This document shows positions 8,844 to 16,933 of a stretch of DNA of 41,489 nt, one piece after another. The notes beneath the pieces were generated by a model. It was not told the origin of the DNA. It saw nothing but the letters and a program-made list of their open reading frames with translations, and did no database searches. The position numbers and the translations under genes are program-made. The DNA is from Marinitenerispora sediminis (lineage in GTDB: Bacteria > Actinomycetota > Actinomycetes > Streptosporangiales > Streptosporangiaceae). The stretch spans positions 1 to 41,489 of the forward strand of contig NZ_QEIO01000037.1 of assembly GCF_003336425.1 (NCBI RefSeq). The letters are read 5' to 3'. The first letter of the stretch is position 1, and every line of letters begins with the position of its first letter.

Positions 8844-10460
8844 CTACGCCTCGGCCGCGACGGGGTCCCGCTCCTCCGCCGGCCGCTCCGGCGCGTCCCC
8901 GACGGCGGTGGACAGCGGCTTCTCCACGAGGAAGAAGCTCAGGACGAACCCGATGAACGCCACCGGCAGCGCGAACAGGAAGATCGGCGGCAGCGCCCCG
9001 GCGAAGGCGTGCACGATGAAGTCGCGCGCCTCGCTCGGCAGCGCCCGCAGCATCTCCGGGGTCAGCGAGCTGAGCCCGGCCTCGCCGCCCTGCAGCCGCA
9101 GCCCGGCCAGCTGGGCGGGCGCGTCGGCCATCTGGTCGTTCAGCCGGGTGACGAACAGCGTTCCGAAGATCGAGATGCCGAAGGAGGCGCCGATCTGCCG
9201 GAAGTAGTTGTTCGCCGAGGTCGCCGTCCCCAGGTCGCGCTTGGGGGCGGTGTTCTGCACGATCAGCACCAGGTTCTGCATGACCATGCCGACGCCGGCG
9301 CCGAAGACGAGCATCCCGAAGGCGTTGTACAGATAGCTGCTGTCGGCGTCCATGCGGGACAGCAGCAGCAGGCCGACCATCATGATGCCGGTTCCGGCGA
9401 TCGGCCACACCTTGTAGCGGCCGGTGGCGGAGATGATCCGCCCGGTGCTGATGGTGGCCGAGAGCATGCCCGCGACCATCGGCAGCGCCATCAGGCCCGA
9501 CTCGGTGGCGGAGGCCCCGTTGACCATCTGGAAGAAGGTCGGCAGGTAGGAGACCGTGGAGAACATGCCCACGCCCACGGTGATCCCGATGAGGGCGGTC
9601 AGCACGAAGTCCCGGTCCCGGAACAGCCGCAGCGGGATGATCGGCTCGGAGGCGAACCGCTCGGCGACCACGAACAGCACGGCCGCCACGACGACGCCCG
9701 CGATCAGCGCCAGGATGACCGGGTCGCCCCACTCGTACTCGCCGCCGCCCCAGCTGGTCACCAGGACGATGCCGGCGCTGGCCGCCGCGAGCAGCACGGT
9801 GCCCAGGTAGTCGAGCTTGGGCCGGGGGCCCGAGCGCCGGGGGAGCTTGAGCACGACGGCGGTGACGACCAGGGCGGCCGCCCCCAGCGGCAGGTTGATG
9901 TAGAAGATCCAGCGCCAGTCGAGCTGGTCGGTGAACAGTCCGCCGAGCAGGGGGCCGCCGACCGAGGCGAGCCCGAAGACCCCACCCATGAAGCCCATGT
10001 ACTTGCCGCGCTCGCGGGCCGAGACGACCTCGGCGATGATCGCCTGCGCGCCGATCATCAGTCCGCCGCCGCCGATGCCCTGGATGGCGCGGAAGATGAT
10101 GAGCTGGGTCATGTCCTGGGCGATGCCGCACAGCACCGACCCCAGCAGGAAGACCACGATGGCGAACTGGAACACGCCCTTGCGGCCGAACAGGTCGCCG
10201 GCCTTGCCGTAGATCGGCATGCCGATGGTGGAGGCGAGCATGTAGGCCGTGACCACCCAGGAGAGGTGTTCGAGGCCGTTGAGTTCGCCGACGATGGTCG
10301 GCAGCGCGGTGGAGACGATGGTCTGGTCGAGGGCGGCCAGCAGCATGGTGAGCATCACGCCGACGAAGATCCAGGCGATCTGCCTCTTGCCGGGACCGTC
10401 CGACTCGGGCGTTGGTGCGGAGTCCGGTAAGGGTTGTTCCGCGCGGGTCGTGGTGGTCAT
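8844..10460 (-). CDS. MFS transporter of the DHA2 (EmrB/QacA, 14-helix) family
   Basis: A 538-residue proton-driven multidrug efflux pump of the inner membrane. Helix 1 carries LLAALDQTIVSTALPTIV with the membrane-embedded Asp of DHA2 pumps. The loop after helix 2 has GKAGDLFGRKGVF (motif A), helix 4 has RAIQGIGGGGLM (motif B) and helix 5 has FGLASVGGPLLGG (motif C, the antiporter signature). Then come WRWIFYINLP and eight more hydrophobic segments, for about fourteen in total. An extramembrane stretch around residues 440-480 precedes the last helix. It lies about 200 bases downstream of a TetR gene on the same strand, so repression by that protein with relief by the pumped compound is a reasonable guess. 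Confidence 0.92.
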   Translation of the reverse strand: MTTTTRAEQPLPDSAPTPESDGPGKRQIAWIFVGVMLTMLLAALDQTIVSTALPTIVGELNGLEHLSWVVTAYMLASTIGMPIYGKAGDLFGRKGVFQFAIVVFLLGSVLCGIAQDMTQLIIFRAIQGIGGGGLMIGAQAIIAEVVSARERGKYMGFMGGVFGLASVGGPLLGGLFTDQLDWRWIFYINLPLGAAALVVTAVVLKLPRRSGPRPKLDYLGTVLLAAASAGIVLVTSWGGGEYEWGDPVILALIAGVVVAAVLFVVAERFASEPIIPLRLFRDRDFVLTALIGITVGVGMFSTVSYLPTFFQMVNGASATESGLMALPMVAGMLSATISTGRIISATGRYKVWPIAGTGIMMVGLLLLSRMDADSSYLYNAFGMLVFGAGVGMVMQNLVLIVQNTAPKRDLGTATSANNYFRQIGASFGISIFGTLFVTRLNDQMADAPAQLAGLRLQGGEAGLSSLTPEMLRALPSEARDFIVHAFAGALPPIFLFALPVAFIGFVLSFFLVEKPLSTAVGDAPERPAEERDPVAAEA

Positions 10461-10662
10461 GCGGGACTCGCTTTCCCGGTGAGTATGGTCAGCAGTGCAT
10501 ACCGGACACCCGACGCCGGCGCGGGCGCCCGGGGTCCGGGGGTGGACGCGGGGATGGTGCGGGGTCGCTGCCGGACGCGCCCGGGTGGTGGGCGGCCGCC
10601 AGCGCGGGCTGGGCGCGGGCGGTGTTCAGGTCCCGGCGGCCGTCCCGGTGGGGAAGGTCGGG

Positions 10663-11256
10663 TCAGAGCCCCTGTTCCAGGGCCTCGAAGGTGTCGGTCA
10701 GCAGTACACGGAGGTCGTCGCGCCCCTCGGAGCGCACCCAGCGCCGCATCGCGAACCGGAGGGCCGCGGTGGCGAGCGCGGCGATAAGCTGCGGCCGGAC
10801 GTTGTCGGGCTCGTCGCCGATCCGGGCGGCGATGTCCTCGGCCAACTCCGCCTCGGTGGCGTGGAACGCCGACATGAACCGCTTCGCCAGGTGCGGCTCG
10901 TGTTCGAGGAGGGACTTGCGCCAGCGGATCTCCTCGGCGAAGGGCAGCGCGTCGTCCTCGGGGAGGGAGGAGGCGAGGTAGACCCGCAGGTCCTCGACCA
11001 GCTCGCCGGCGGGTCCGCCGTCGAGGAACACCGCGCGCGCCTCCGGTGTGGGGCCGGGCACCGCGAAGTCCAGGACGGCCTCCTCCTTGGCGGAAAAGTA
11101 GTTGAAGAAGGTCCGCGGGGAGACGTTGGCGGCGGCCGCGATCTCCTCGACGGTCACGTTCTCCAGCCCGCGCTCGGCCGCCAGCCGCAGTGCCGCACGC
11201 CGCAGATCCCGCCGCGTGGCCTGCTTCTTGCGCTCCCGCAGCCCCGTCGCATTCAC
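10663..11256 (-). CDS. TetR/AcrR-family transcriptional regulator
   Basis: A 197-residue TetR-type repressor. The helix-turn-helix is clear: ENVTVEEIAAAANVSPRTFF then NYFSAKEE, near residues 31-58, preceded by a basic arm RERKKQATRRDLRRAAL. The rest is a helical ligand-binding domain of unknown specificity. GTG at 11256 is preferred, with GGGG 8 nt upstream; GTG at 11265 is close, and a longer frame to 11364 would run through the putative operator. It is upstream of and co-directional with the DHA2 pump, so it probably controls itself and the pump. Confidence 0.9.
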   Translation of the reverse strand: MNATGLRERKKQATRRDLRRAALRLAAERGLENVTVEEIAAAANVSPRTFFNYFSAKEEAVLDFAVPGPTPEARAVFLDGGPAGELVEDLRVYLASSLPEDDALPFAEEIRWRKSLLEHEPHLAKRFMSAFHATEAELAEDIAARIGDEPDNVRPQLIAALATAALRFAMRRWVRSEGRDDLRVLLTDTFEALEQGL

Positions 11257-11274
11257 GTCACCCACCCCGCCATT

Positions 11275-11291
11275 CTTGCATAGTGCGCAAG
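11275..11291 (-). promoter_or_regulatory. Inverted repeat upstream of the TetR gene, candidate operator
   Basis: The sequence CTTGCGCACTATGCAAG (minus strand) has 5-bp perfect arms CTTGC/GCAAG and a partly symmetric centre. It lies about 20 bases upstream of the proposed start, which is where an autoregulatory TetR operator is expected. A second, weaker repeat (GTATG/CATAC, 10483-10502) lies just upstream of the pump gene. Confidence 0.45.
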
Positions 11292-11640
11292 TTTTCACCA
11301 AACGAAAAGATGCACACTCCGCAGTCTTCCCCGTCCGTGGGAGATCAACAGCGCGGCACTCCACCGCATTCCGCCTCGGCGCGGTCGAATCCGACCCGGG
11401 TGCGTGGTTCCGCTCACACCTCCCGGCACGCCCGCGGCCGGCGCCCGCGCGCCGGACCAGCGTGGCGGAGATTCACCCCGCCGACCGCGGGCGCCCCCTG
11501 GTGGCTGGCGGGGCGGTCGAGCGCACGGCGGGCTCCGCCCGGATCACGGCGCGACGGCACGCGGGAAGCGGAGAGCGAAGCGCGGTCGAGGATGCCGGGC
11601 GGCGCGGGGCGGGGTCAACCGGTTTTCGCCCCGGCGCATG
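11292..11640. other. Intergenic stretch, no gene recognised
   Basis: About 350 bases between the TetR promoter region and the terminator of the EF-hand gene. Open frames here have no recognisable product and no convincing ribosome-binding sites. Confidence 0.5.
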
Positions 11641-11688
11641 CGGAGGGCGGCCGGCGGGGCACGTACGTGCCCTGCCGGCCGCCCTCCG
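11641..11688 (-). terminator. Terminator of the EF-hand gene
   Basis: A 22-bp inverted repeat (11641-11662 with 11667-11688, one G-U pair) around GTAC, 65 bases beyond the stop of the EF-hand gene. It is among the longest hairpins in the window. Confidence 0.7.
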
Positions 11689-11752
11689 AGGTCTGCGGCG
11701 CGCGGTGCCGGTCACCCCGTCCTCGGCCCGGCGCGGTGGGAGGCGGGGATTC

Positions 11753-11971
11753 TCAGGCGGTCCGCTCGCTCATGAACCGCGCGAACTCGTCCAGGGAGAT
11801 GAGCCCGTCACCGCTGGAGTCGAGGGCGCGGACGGCCTCGGCCGCACGCTCCTCGGTCACCGGCTCGCCGAGGCGCTCCATGAGGTCCCTCAGCTCCTCC
11901 GCCGAGATGCGGCCGTCGTCGTCGGTGTCCACCAGGTCGAAGGTCTGCGCGTACGCGCTGTTGTCTGCCAC
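11753..11971 (-). CDS. Small two-EF-hand calcium-binding protein
   Basis: A 72-residue calmodulin-like protein with two canonical EF-hand loops. Loop 1 is DTDDDGRISAEE (15-26), with Asp at positions 1, 3 and 5, Gly at 6, Ile at 8 and Glu at 12. Loop 2 is DSSGDGLISLDE (51-62), with Asp, Ser, Asp, Gly, Ile and Glu at the same positions. There is no signal peptide, so it is probably a cytosolic calcium buffer or sensor like the small Cab proteins of Streptomyces. The GTG start at 11971 is preceded by GGGGAAG, and a TAGGGT -10-like box lies further upstream. The longer open frame upstream is not calmodulin-like. It stands alone, with its own terminator. Confidence 0.88.
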   Translation of the reverse strand: MADNSAYAQTFDLVDTDDDGRISAEELRDLMERLGEPVTEERAAEAVRALDSSGDGLISLDEFARFMSERTA

Positions 11972-12387
11972 TGTGCCGTGCTTCCCCGAATCGGCCGGAT
12001 GATCGCTGTCGGCCCGTACCCTACAGCGGGGACGGCGCGGCGGTACAGGTCGCGCGGGGCCGCACCGGCCGGAGTCCTCCGGTGCCGCGCCGGTCCACGG
12101 CTGGACCGTCGGCGGGGTCCGGCTGCCCGGGTGCGCCCCGTGGCCCGGGGCGCCGGTGGTCCATGCCGGACGACCGCCCCTGAACCCGCTCGTCAGCCGT
12201 CCGGACCACGGTGTCCCGGCCCCGCCCCCACGCGGACCGCCCCGGCACCGGGGATCCGGTCCGCGGAGCCGCGCGCGCCTGGTCGGGCCCCGGCGCTGGA
12301 CGCCGCGGTCGGGCGCGACCTCCTGACCCGCGCCGGCCAGCCGGCCGCTGACGGCCGCTGACCAGCACACCGGCCCCCGCCAACGAG
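11972..12387. other. Intergenic stretch, no gene recognised
   Basis: About 415 bases of GC-rich DNA between two minus-strand genes. It holds the likely promoter of the EF-hand gene and a tandem 10-bp repeat, CGGCCGCTGA twice (12342-12361). No coding frame here is convincing. Confidence 0.5.
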
Positions 12388-13284
12388 CTAGGCCCTCGCC
12401 TCCGCGCGGGCCCGGCCGCGCTTCCCCGCCTTCTTCGCCTGCTTCTTCGCCCGCTTCTTCTTCGCGCGTTTCGCGGCCTTGTCCTTTGGCTGCGGACCGG
12501 CCGGTTCCGGCGCCCGGTGGAGTGCGCCGGACTTCTTCCGTTTCCCCGGCTTCCTCGACGTGCTCGACTTCGGCGGTTCCGCTGGCTTCTCGGCCTTCCC
12601 GGCCGACTCCGCCGACCCAGCCTTCTCAGCCCTCGCGGCCTTTTTCCCGCGCTTCGCCTTCTTTGCCTTCTTCGGCTCTTCTGCCGCCTGCGGCTTCCGC
12701 AGCCGCTCCAGCCGTCCCACGTCCTGCGACCGGCCGGAGTCCCCCTCCGGTGCGCCCGCCGCGGCGCACACGTCCGTCCTGGCCCGCGCCGCCTCCCGGA
12801 GCCGCTCGCGCTCCCCGGCCTTCCCGCGCTTCCCCAGCTTCTCGGCCTTCTTCTGCTTCTTTGCCTTCTTGGGCTTCTTCGCGTTCTTCTGCTTCTTGGG
12901 CTGCTTGGGCCTCTTCGCGTCCTTGCTCGTCACGTGCGGTGCGAGGGAGGCGGGGATCTCGGCCACGCCCGGGCCGCCCGCCGCGATCCAGGCGTCCAGG
13001 TCGTCGATCAGCCGCTCCTCGGTGAGCTCGCCCAGCCACACCGGCCGCACTCCGGCGGCGCGGCCGGCCGCGGACGGCTGCACCACGACGACGTTGGCCT
13101 GGAAGCAGATGCCGAGGCACTTGCTCACCCGCACCGGAACCGGCCGGTCGGCGGGATCGCGCAGCGCGCTCAACCGCCGCAGCTGGCCGCGGTGGTCGAC
13201 CCCCGGCCGCTTCTTCCTCGTCCCGCAGCAGCAGCCGCGGCACACCACGAGCCGAGCCGGCTGCCCAGACGGTGTCACGGCCAC
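12388..13284 (-). CDS. Thioredoxin-like [2Fe-2S] ferredoxin-domain protein with long Lys/Ala-rich tail
   Basis: A 298-residue protein in two very different halves. Residues 1 to about 120 match the thioredoxin-like (2Fe-2S) ferredoxin domain, with CRGCCCG (Cys15, 18, 19, 20) and SKCLGICF (Cys56 and Cys60), enough for the family's four-Cys cluster site, then VWLGELTEERLIDDLDAWI. Homologues of this domain usually end here at 110-140 residues. The remaining 175 or so residues are strongly basic low-complexity sequence rich in Lys, Ala, Pro and Arg, such as KKPKKAKKQKKAEK, resembling histone-H1-like bacterial tails. GTG at 13284 is chosen because GGGGGAGG lies 5 nt upstream; the frame stays open to 13347. 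It is divergent from the ABC ATPase gene. Confidence 0.82.
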   Translation of the reverse strand: MAVTPSGQPARLVVCRGCCCGTRKKRPGVDHRGQLRRLSALRDPADRPVPVRVSKCLGICFQANVVVVQPSAAGRAAGVRPVWLGELTEERLIDDLDAWIAAGGPGVAEIPASLAPHVTSKDAKRPKQPKKQKNAKKPKKAKKQKKAEKLGKRGKAGERERLREAARARTDVCAAAGAPEGDSGRSQDVGRLERLRKPQAAEEPKKAKKAKRGKKAARAEKAGSAESAGKAEKPAEPPKSSTSRKPGKRKKSGALHRAPEPAGPQPKDKAAKRAKKKRAKKQAKKAGKRGRARAEARA

Positions 13285-13427
13285 GCGCACCTCCCCCACG
13301 TTCCGGCGCTCGCCCACGTCCCCCATCACGGTATCCGCGCAGCTCACCCCGGCCGGTTCCCGGGTGGCCGCTCGCCGCTGGAGCCGAGGGCGGCGCGACC
13401 CGCGGTCGGCGGTAACGTGGCGGGATC

Positions 13428-14309
13428 ATGTCGACGAGAGCCCGCGGGGGCGGGCCGGAGGGGTACGCGGTGAACGCGGAGCATCCGATCATGGCGGTGC
13501 GCGGGGTCGACCTCGTTCGCGGGGGAAGTGTCCTGCTCGACGGGGTGGAGCTGGCGGTGCGCCCCGGCGAGCACTGGGCGCTGCTCGGCCCCAACGGCGC
13601 GGGCAAGAGCACACTGCTGGGGCTGCTCGGCGCACACCGGCACCCGACCCGCGGCGAGGTGCACGTCCTCGGTCACCGGCTGGGCCGGGTGGACGTCCGC
13701 GAACTGCGCCGGCACATCGGGCACGTCGATCCCCGGCACCCCCTGACCTCGGCGCTGACCGGCCGGCAGGTCGTGCTGACCGGCCTCACGGGCACCGTGC
13801 AGCCGCTTCCCCGCTGGCGGCCCACCCCCGACGAGGAGGAGCGGGCCCGCCGCCTGATGGGATCGCTCGGGATCGAGCGCCTGTGGGAGAGCGACTGGAC
13901 CACGATGTCGCAGGGCGAGCGCGGCCGGCTCCTCATCGCCCGCGCCCTGATGCCCGCGCCGCGGCTGCTGCTCCTCGACGAGCCGGCGACCGGCCTGGAC
14001 GTCGCCGCCCGGGAGCAGCTGCTCGCGAGCGTCGACCAGCTGCGCCGGGACCACCCCGGGCTCGCCAGCGTGCTCGTCACGCACCATCTGGAGGACCTGC
14101 CGGCCAGCACCACGCACGCGCTGCTGCTGCGCCGCGGCCGGGTGGTCGCGTCCGGGCCGGCCGACGCCGTGCTGACGACGGAGGCCGTCAGCGCCTGCTT
14201 CGACCACCCGATCGGCATCGAGCGCCGGGCCGGCCGCTGGACGGCGCGGACCGCCCCCATGCCGCCGGCCGCGATCCGCTCGGCGGCCGGCGCCGCCCTG
14301 GCGGGGTGA
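13428..14309 (+). CDS. Stand-alone ABC transporter ATP-binding protein
   Basis: A 293-residue ABC ATPase without a membrane partner nearby. It shows Walker A LLGPNGAGKSTLL (about 63-75), the signature MSQGERGRLLIARAL, Walker B LLLLDEPATGLD and the switch His in VLVTHHLED. The order of features is that of uptake-type or ModF-like ATPases. The substrate cannot be assigned, and the permease, if any, must be encoded elsewhere. A TAACGT -10-like box (13413-13418) lies 9 bases before the ATG, so the mRNA may be nearly leaderless; a GTG/ATG further in (13470-13491) is the alternative start. It converges on the M23 homologue with only 9 bases between stops. Confidence 0.88.
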   Translation: MSTRARGGGPEGYAVNAEHPIMAVRGVDLVRGGSVLLDGVELAVRPGEHWALLGPNGAGKSTLLGLLGAHRHPTRGEVHVLGHRLGRVDVRELRRHIGHVDPRHPLTSALTGRQVVLTGLTGTVQPLPRWRPTPDEEERARRLMGSLGIERLWESDWTTMSQGERGRLLIARALMPAPRLLLLDEPATGLDVAAREQLLASVDQLRRDHPGLASVLVTHHLEDLPASTTHALLLRRGRVVASGPADAVLTTEAVSACFDHPIGIERRAGRWTARTAPMPPAAIRSAAGAALAG

Positions 14310-14318
14310 GAGCGGACC

Positions 14319-15173
14319 TCAGACGGTGAACGGGCGCCACGTCTCGGGTGGAGCCGTGCCGGCACCACCCGCGTCCGTGGAGGCGGGCGCGGGCGCTGCC
14401 CAGCGGAACGGCACCCCGGCGGCGACCAGCGGCCACCGGTGCTCCATGAGCTGGAAGCGCACCTGCGGCTCGGTGCAGGCGCCGGAGTTCCCGCAGCGGG
14501 CGATCTGCTGCCCGGCGGTGACCCGGTCGCCCGCCGCCACGGTGACCGATCCCCGGCGCAGGTGCCCGAGGAGGGCGTAGCATCCGCCGCCGATGTCGAG
14601 GACCACGTGGTTGCCGAGCAGCCCGGCGGGTCCGCGCAGCTCCCGCACGGCGGTCTCGGCCACCATGCCGAGCAGCCACGGCCAGGAGTTGCGGCTGCGG
14701 TGGTCGCGCTGCCGGTCGTGCACGCGCAGGACGGTCCCGTCGGCGGGGGCGTGCACGGGGGCGCCGAACCCCGGGAAGTCCTCGGGCGGCCGGGTGAGGG
14801 GCCGCCAGCCGATGTCCGGCCGGGTGCCGTCTGCGGGCTCGGCCACGAGCGCGACGGCGTAGGTCTGCCCGTAGGCGTGCGTCCCCTGGCTCGGCACCTG
14901 GTCGGCGGGGCTGCTCACCGCCATCCACCGGCCGCGCACCGGAGGCAGCACGGTGCGGGGTTCGCGGTCCACCCGGCCCAGCCGCAGGTAGACGAGCAGC
15001 GCCACGGCGAAGAGCGGGAGGCGGCCCCACCAGGACAGGCCCGCGTGGCCGCCGAGCACCAGCACGGCGGTGCCGGCCCACATGAGCGGGATCCGCAGCC
15101 GTGCGAGCAGGATCGGAAGGGTCGCGGCGGTGGAGGCGGTCGAGACGCTGGCGGTCTCCGGGGACGGCGGCAT
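14319..15173 (-). CDS. Membrane-anchored M23 peptidase homologue lacking zinc ligands
   Basis: A 284-residue protein with two N-terminal membrane segments (about 24-45 and 50-65) and a LytM/M23-type beta-sheet domain: PVHAPADGTVLRVHD, NHVVLDIGGG, YALLGHLRRGSV and GDRVTAGQQIARCGNSGA. Active relatives have a His and Asp near SHGT...YAIDF and an HxH in EPHVHFQ. Here these positions read SQGTHAYGQTYAVAL and EPQVRFQ (Gln237, Arg239), so the zinc site seems lost and only His204 of the conserved set is left. It is probably not a functional peptidase and may instead bind peptidoglycan or regulate another hydrolase. The ATG at 15173 has GGAAGG 8 nt upstream. Confidence 0.8.
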   Translation of the reverse strand: MPPSPETASVSTASTAATLPILLARLRIPLMWAGTAVLVLGGHAGLSWWGRLPLFAVALLVYLRLGRVDREPRTVLPPVRGRWMAVSSPADQVPSQGTHAYGQTYAVALVAEPADGTRPDIGWRPLTRPPEDFPGFGAPVHAPADGTVLRVHDRQRDHRSRNSWPWLLGMVAETAVRELRGPAGLLGNHVVLDIGGGCYALLGHLRRGSVTVAAGDRVTAGQQIARCGNSGACTEPQVRFQLMEHRWPLVAAGVPFRWAAPAPASTDAGGAGTAPPETWRPFTV

Positions 15174-15226
15174 GCGCTCATCCTTCCGGACCGCGGTGCC
15201 GCTCCGGCACGCTCCGCTGTCGGCCC

Positions 15227-15252
15227 CGCGCGCCCGCTCGGGCGGGCGCGCG
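15227..15252 (-). terminator. Terminator after the antitoxin-like gene
   Basis: Perfect 11-bp GC stem (15227-15237 with 15242-15252) with a TCGG loop, beginning 4 bases beyond the stop codon. Confidence 0.7.
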
Positions 15253-15256
15253 CGTG

Positions 15257-15487
15257 CTACCGGCCGGTGCCGGGGTCGTCGTCGCGGCGGTCCTGCTCCG
15301 GCCTCTCGGCCTCGCGGTCCAGGTAGTCCCGGGCCGCGCCGCTGGCCTTGTCGATGTGCTTGTCGTACTTGCCGCCCGTCTTCTCCTTGGCGGCCTCCGC
15401 GGCCCGGTGGATCCCCTCCGCGACCTTCTCCCGGTTCTCACCGGCCGCCTTCTTCAGCTTCTCGAACGCCTCGCCGAGTCCTGCCAT
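15257..15487 (-). CDS. MT0933/Rv0909-type antitoxin-like small protein
   Basis: A 76-residue, highly charged helical protein: MAGLGEAFEKLKKAAGENRE, then KTGGKYDKHIDKASGAARDYL. The KTGGKYDxxID segment is typical of the actinobacterial MT0933-like antitoxin family, named from mycobacterial Rv0909. The C-terminal 15 residues are an Asp/Arg tail. No toxin gene lies next to it, so a toxin-antitoxin role is not supported by context; many such orphans occur in actinomycetes. The ATG at 15487 has AGGGGG at good spacing. It is about 100 bases downstream of mgtE. Confidence 0.7.
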   Translation of the reverse strand: MAGLGEAFEKLKKAAGENREKVAEGIHRAAEAAKEKTGGKYDKHIDKASGAARDYLDREAERPEQDRRDDDPGTGR

Positions 15488-15592
15488 GATCGTGGTCCCC
15501 CTGTCGTGTCGGACATCACCGGCTGTCGCGGGTGGCCATACCCACTCACCCCGGGTTGACGCGGTCCGGGCGCGGCCGGCCCCGGACCGGGG

Positions 15593-16933
15593 CTAGATCC
15601 CGAGGACGGCGCGCGCGATGGAGAAGTAGATGAGCAGGCCGGTCGCGTCGACCAGCGTGGAGACCAGCGGCGCCGACACCACGGCCGGGTCGACCCCGGC
15701 GCGCCGGGCCAGCAGCGGCATGCTGCTGCCGATGATGGCGGCCCAGGTGCACACCGCCGTCACCGAGAGCGCCACCGCCACCGCGATGCGGCCGCCCACC
15801 AGGAACGACCCGATGAGCAGCGCGATGGAGGCCAGCAGCAGGCCGAGCAGCAGGCCGACGCGGGACTCCTTCCAGGCGACCCGGGGCAGGTCGCGGATCC
15901 GCACCTCGCCGACCGCCAGCGCGCGCACGATCGCCGTCGCCGACTGGGATCCGACGTTGCCGCCGGTCCCGGTCAGCATCGGCACGAACAGCGCGAGCGC
16001 CGTCACCTCCTTCAGGACGCCCTCGAACCCCTGCATGACGTTGACCGTGAGTGTCGAGGTCACGATGAGCAGCAGCAGCCAGACCGACCGGGCCCGCGCC
16101 AGGCGCAGCACCCCCACGGCCGCGTAGTGCCCGGTGACCGGGCTCGCGCCGGACTGCCGCGCGATGTCCTCGGAGTCGGCGGCCTCGATCAGCTCCAGCG
16201 CGTCGTCGAAGGTGAGCAGGCCGACGAACCGGTCCTCGGAGTCGACGACCGGGAGCGCCACGAGGTTGGCCTCCTGCATGAGCCGCGCGGCGTCCTCGGC
16301 CGGCTCCGTCGCGCGCACCCGGGGGGCGAAGACGTCCACCACGTCCTTGAGGGGCGTGTCCGCGCTGTTCACCACGAGGTCGCTGAGCTGGACCGTGCCC
16401 GCCAGCCGCCGGCCGTCGTCAACGACCGGCAGCGTGTAGACGGTCTCGGCCTCGGCGCCCTTCGCGCGGACCACCTCCAGCGCCCGGCCGACCAGCAGGT
16501 CCCGGTGCAGGATGACGGTCTCGGGCGTCATGTATCGGCCGACCGCGCCCTCGGGGTAGCCGAGCAGCGCCGCGGTCATCCGGCGCTCCGCGGGGCTGAG
16601 GCCGGCCAGCGCGCGGGTGGCGATCTTGGCGGGGGCCTCGCCGATCAGCCGCGCGCGGTCGTCCGGGTCCATCTGCTCGATCAGCTCGCGGAAGGCGGAG
16701 TCGCGCAGCCCGACCAGGATCTCCTGCTGCTGCTGGGGGTCCAGCTCCTCGAAGACCTCCAGTTCGCGGTCCTTGTCCAGCAGCCGGAACGGGACGATGG
16801 CGAGGTGGCTGTCCATGCGGGCGAGCTCGTCGGCGATCTCGTAGGGCGGATGCTCGGCCAGCCACAGTCGGATACCGGTCAGATCGTTCGCCTGGACCAG
16901 ATCGATCAGTTCGACCCGCTCGTCGTCAGCCAT
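15593..16933 (-). CDS. mgtE: Magnesium transporter MgtE
   Basis: A 446-residue magnesium channel of the MgtE family. It has the cytosolic N domain (about 1-130, with helical repeats such as ELDPQQQQEILVGL and QMDPDDRARLIGEAP), two CBS domains (about 135-255, with YMTPETVILHRDLL and VVDSEDRFVGLLTFDDAL), a connecting helix and five membrane helices from about 280. The pore-lining motif region includes LFVPMLTGTGGNVGSQSATAI. In characterised MgtE the N and CBS domains sense Mg2+ and close the pore. ATG at 16933 has GGGGG 8 nt upstream; the open frame to 17155 is not MgtE-like. Confidence 0.93.
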   Translation of the reverse strand: MADDERVELIDLVQANDLTGIRLWLAEHPPYEIADELARMDSHLAIVPFRLLDKDRELEVFEELDPQQQQEILVGLRDSAFRELIEQMDPDDRARLIGEAPAKIATRALAGLSPAERRMTAALLGYPEGAVGRYMTPETVILHRDLLVGRALEVVRAKGAEAETVYTLPVVDDGRRLAGTVQLSDLVVNSADTPLKDVVDVFAPRVRATEPAEDAARLMQEANLVALPVVDSEDRFVGLLTFDDALELIEAADSEDIARQSGASPVTGHYAAVGVLRLARARSVWLLLLIVTSTLTVNVMQGFEGVLKEVTALALFVPMLTGTGGNVGSQSATAIVRALAVGEVRIRDLPRVAWKESRVGLLLGLLLASIALLIGSFLVGGRIAVAVALSVTAVCTWAAIIGSSMPLLARRAGVDPAVVSAPLVSTLVDATGLLIYFSIARAVLGI

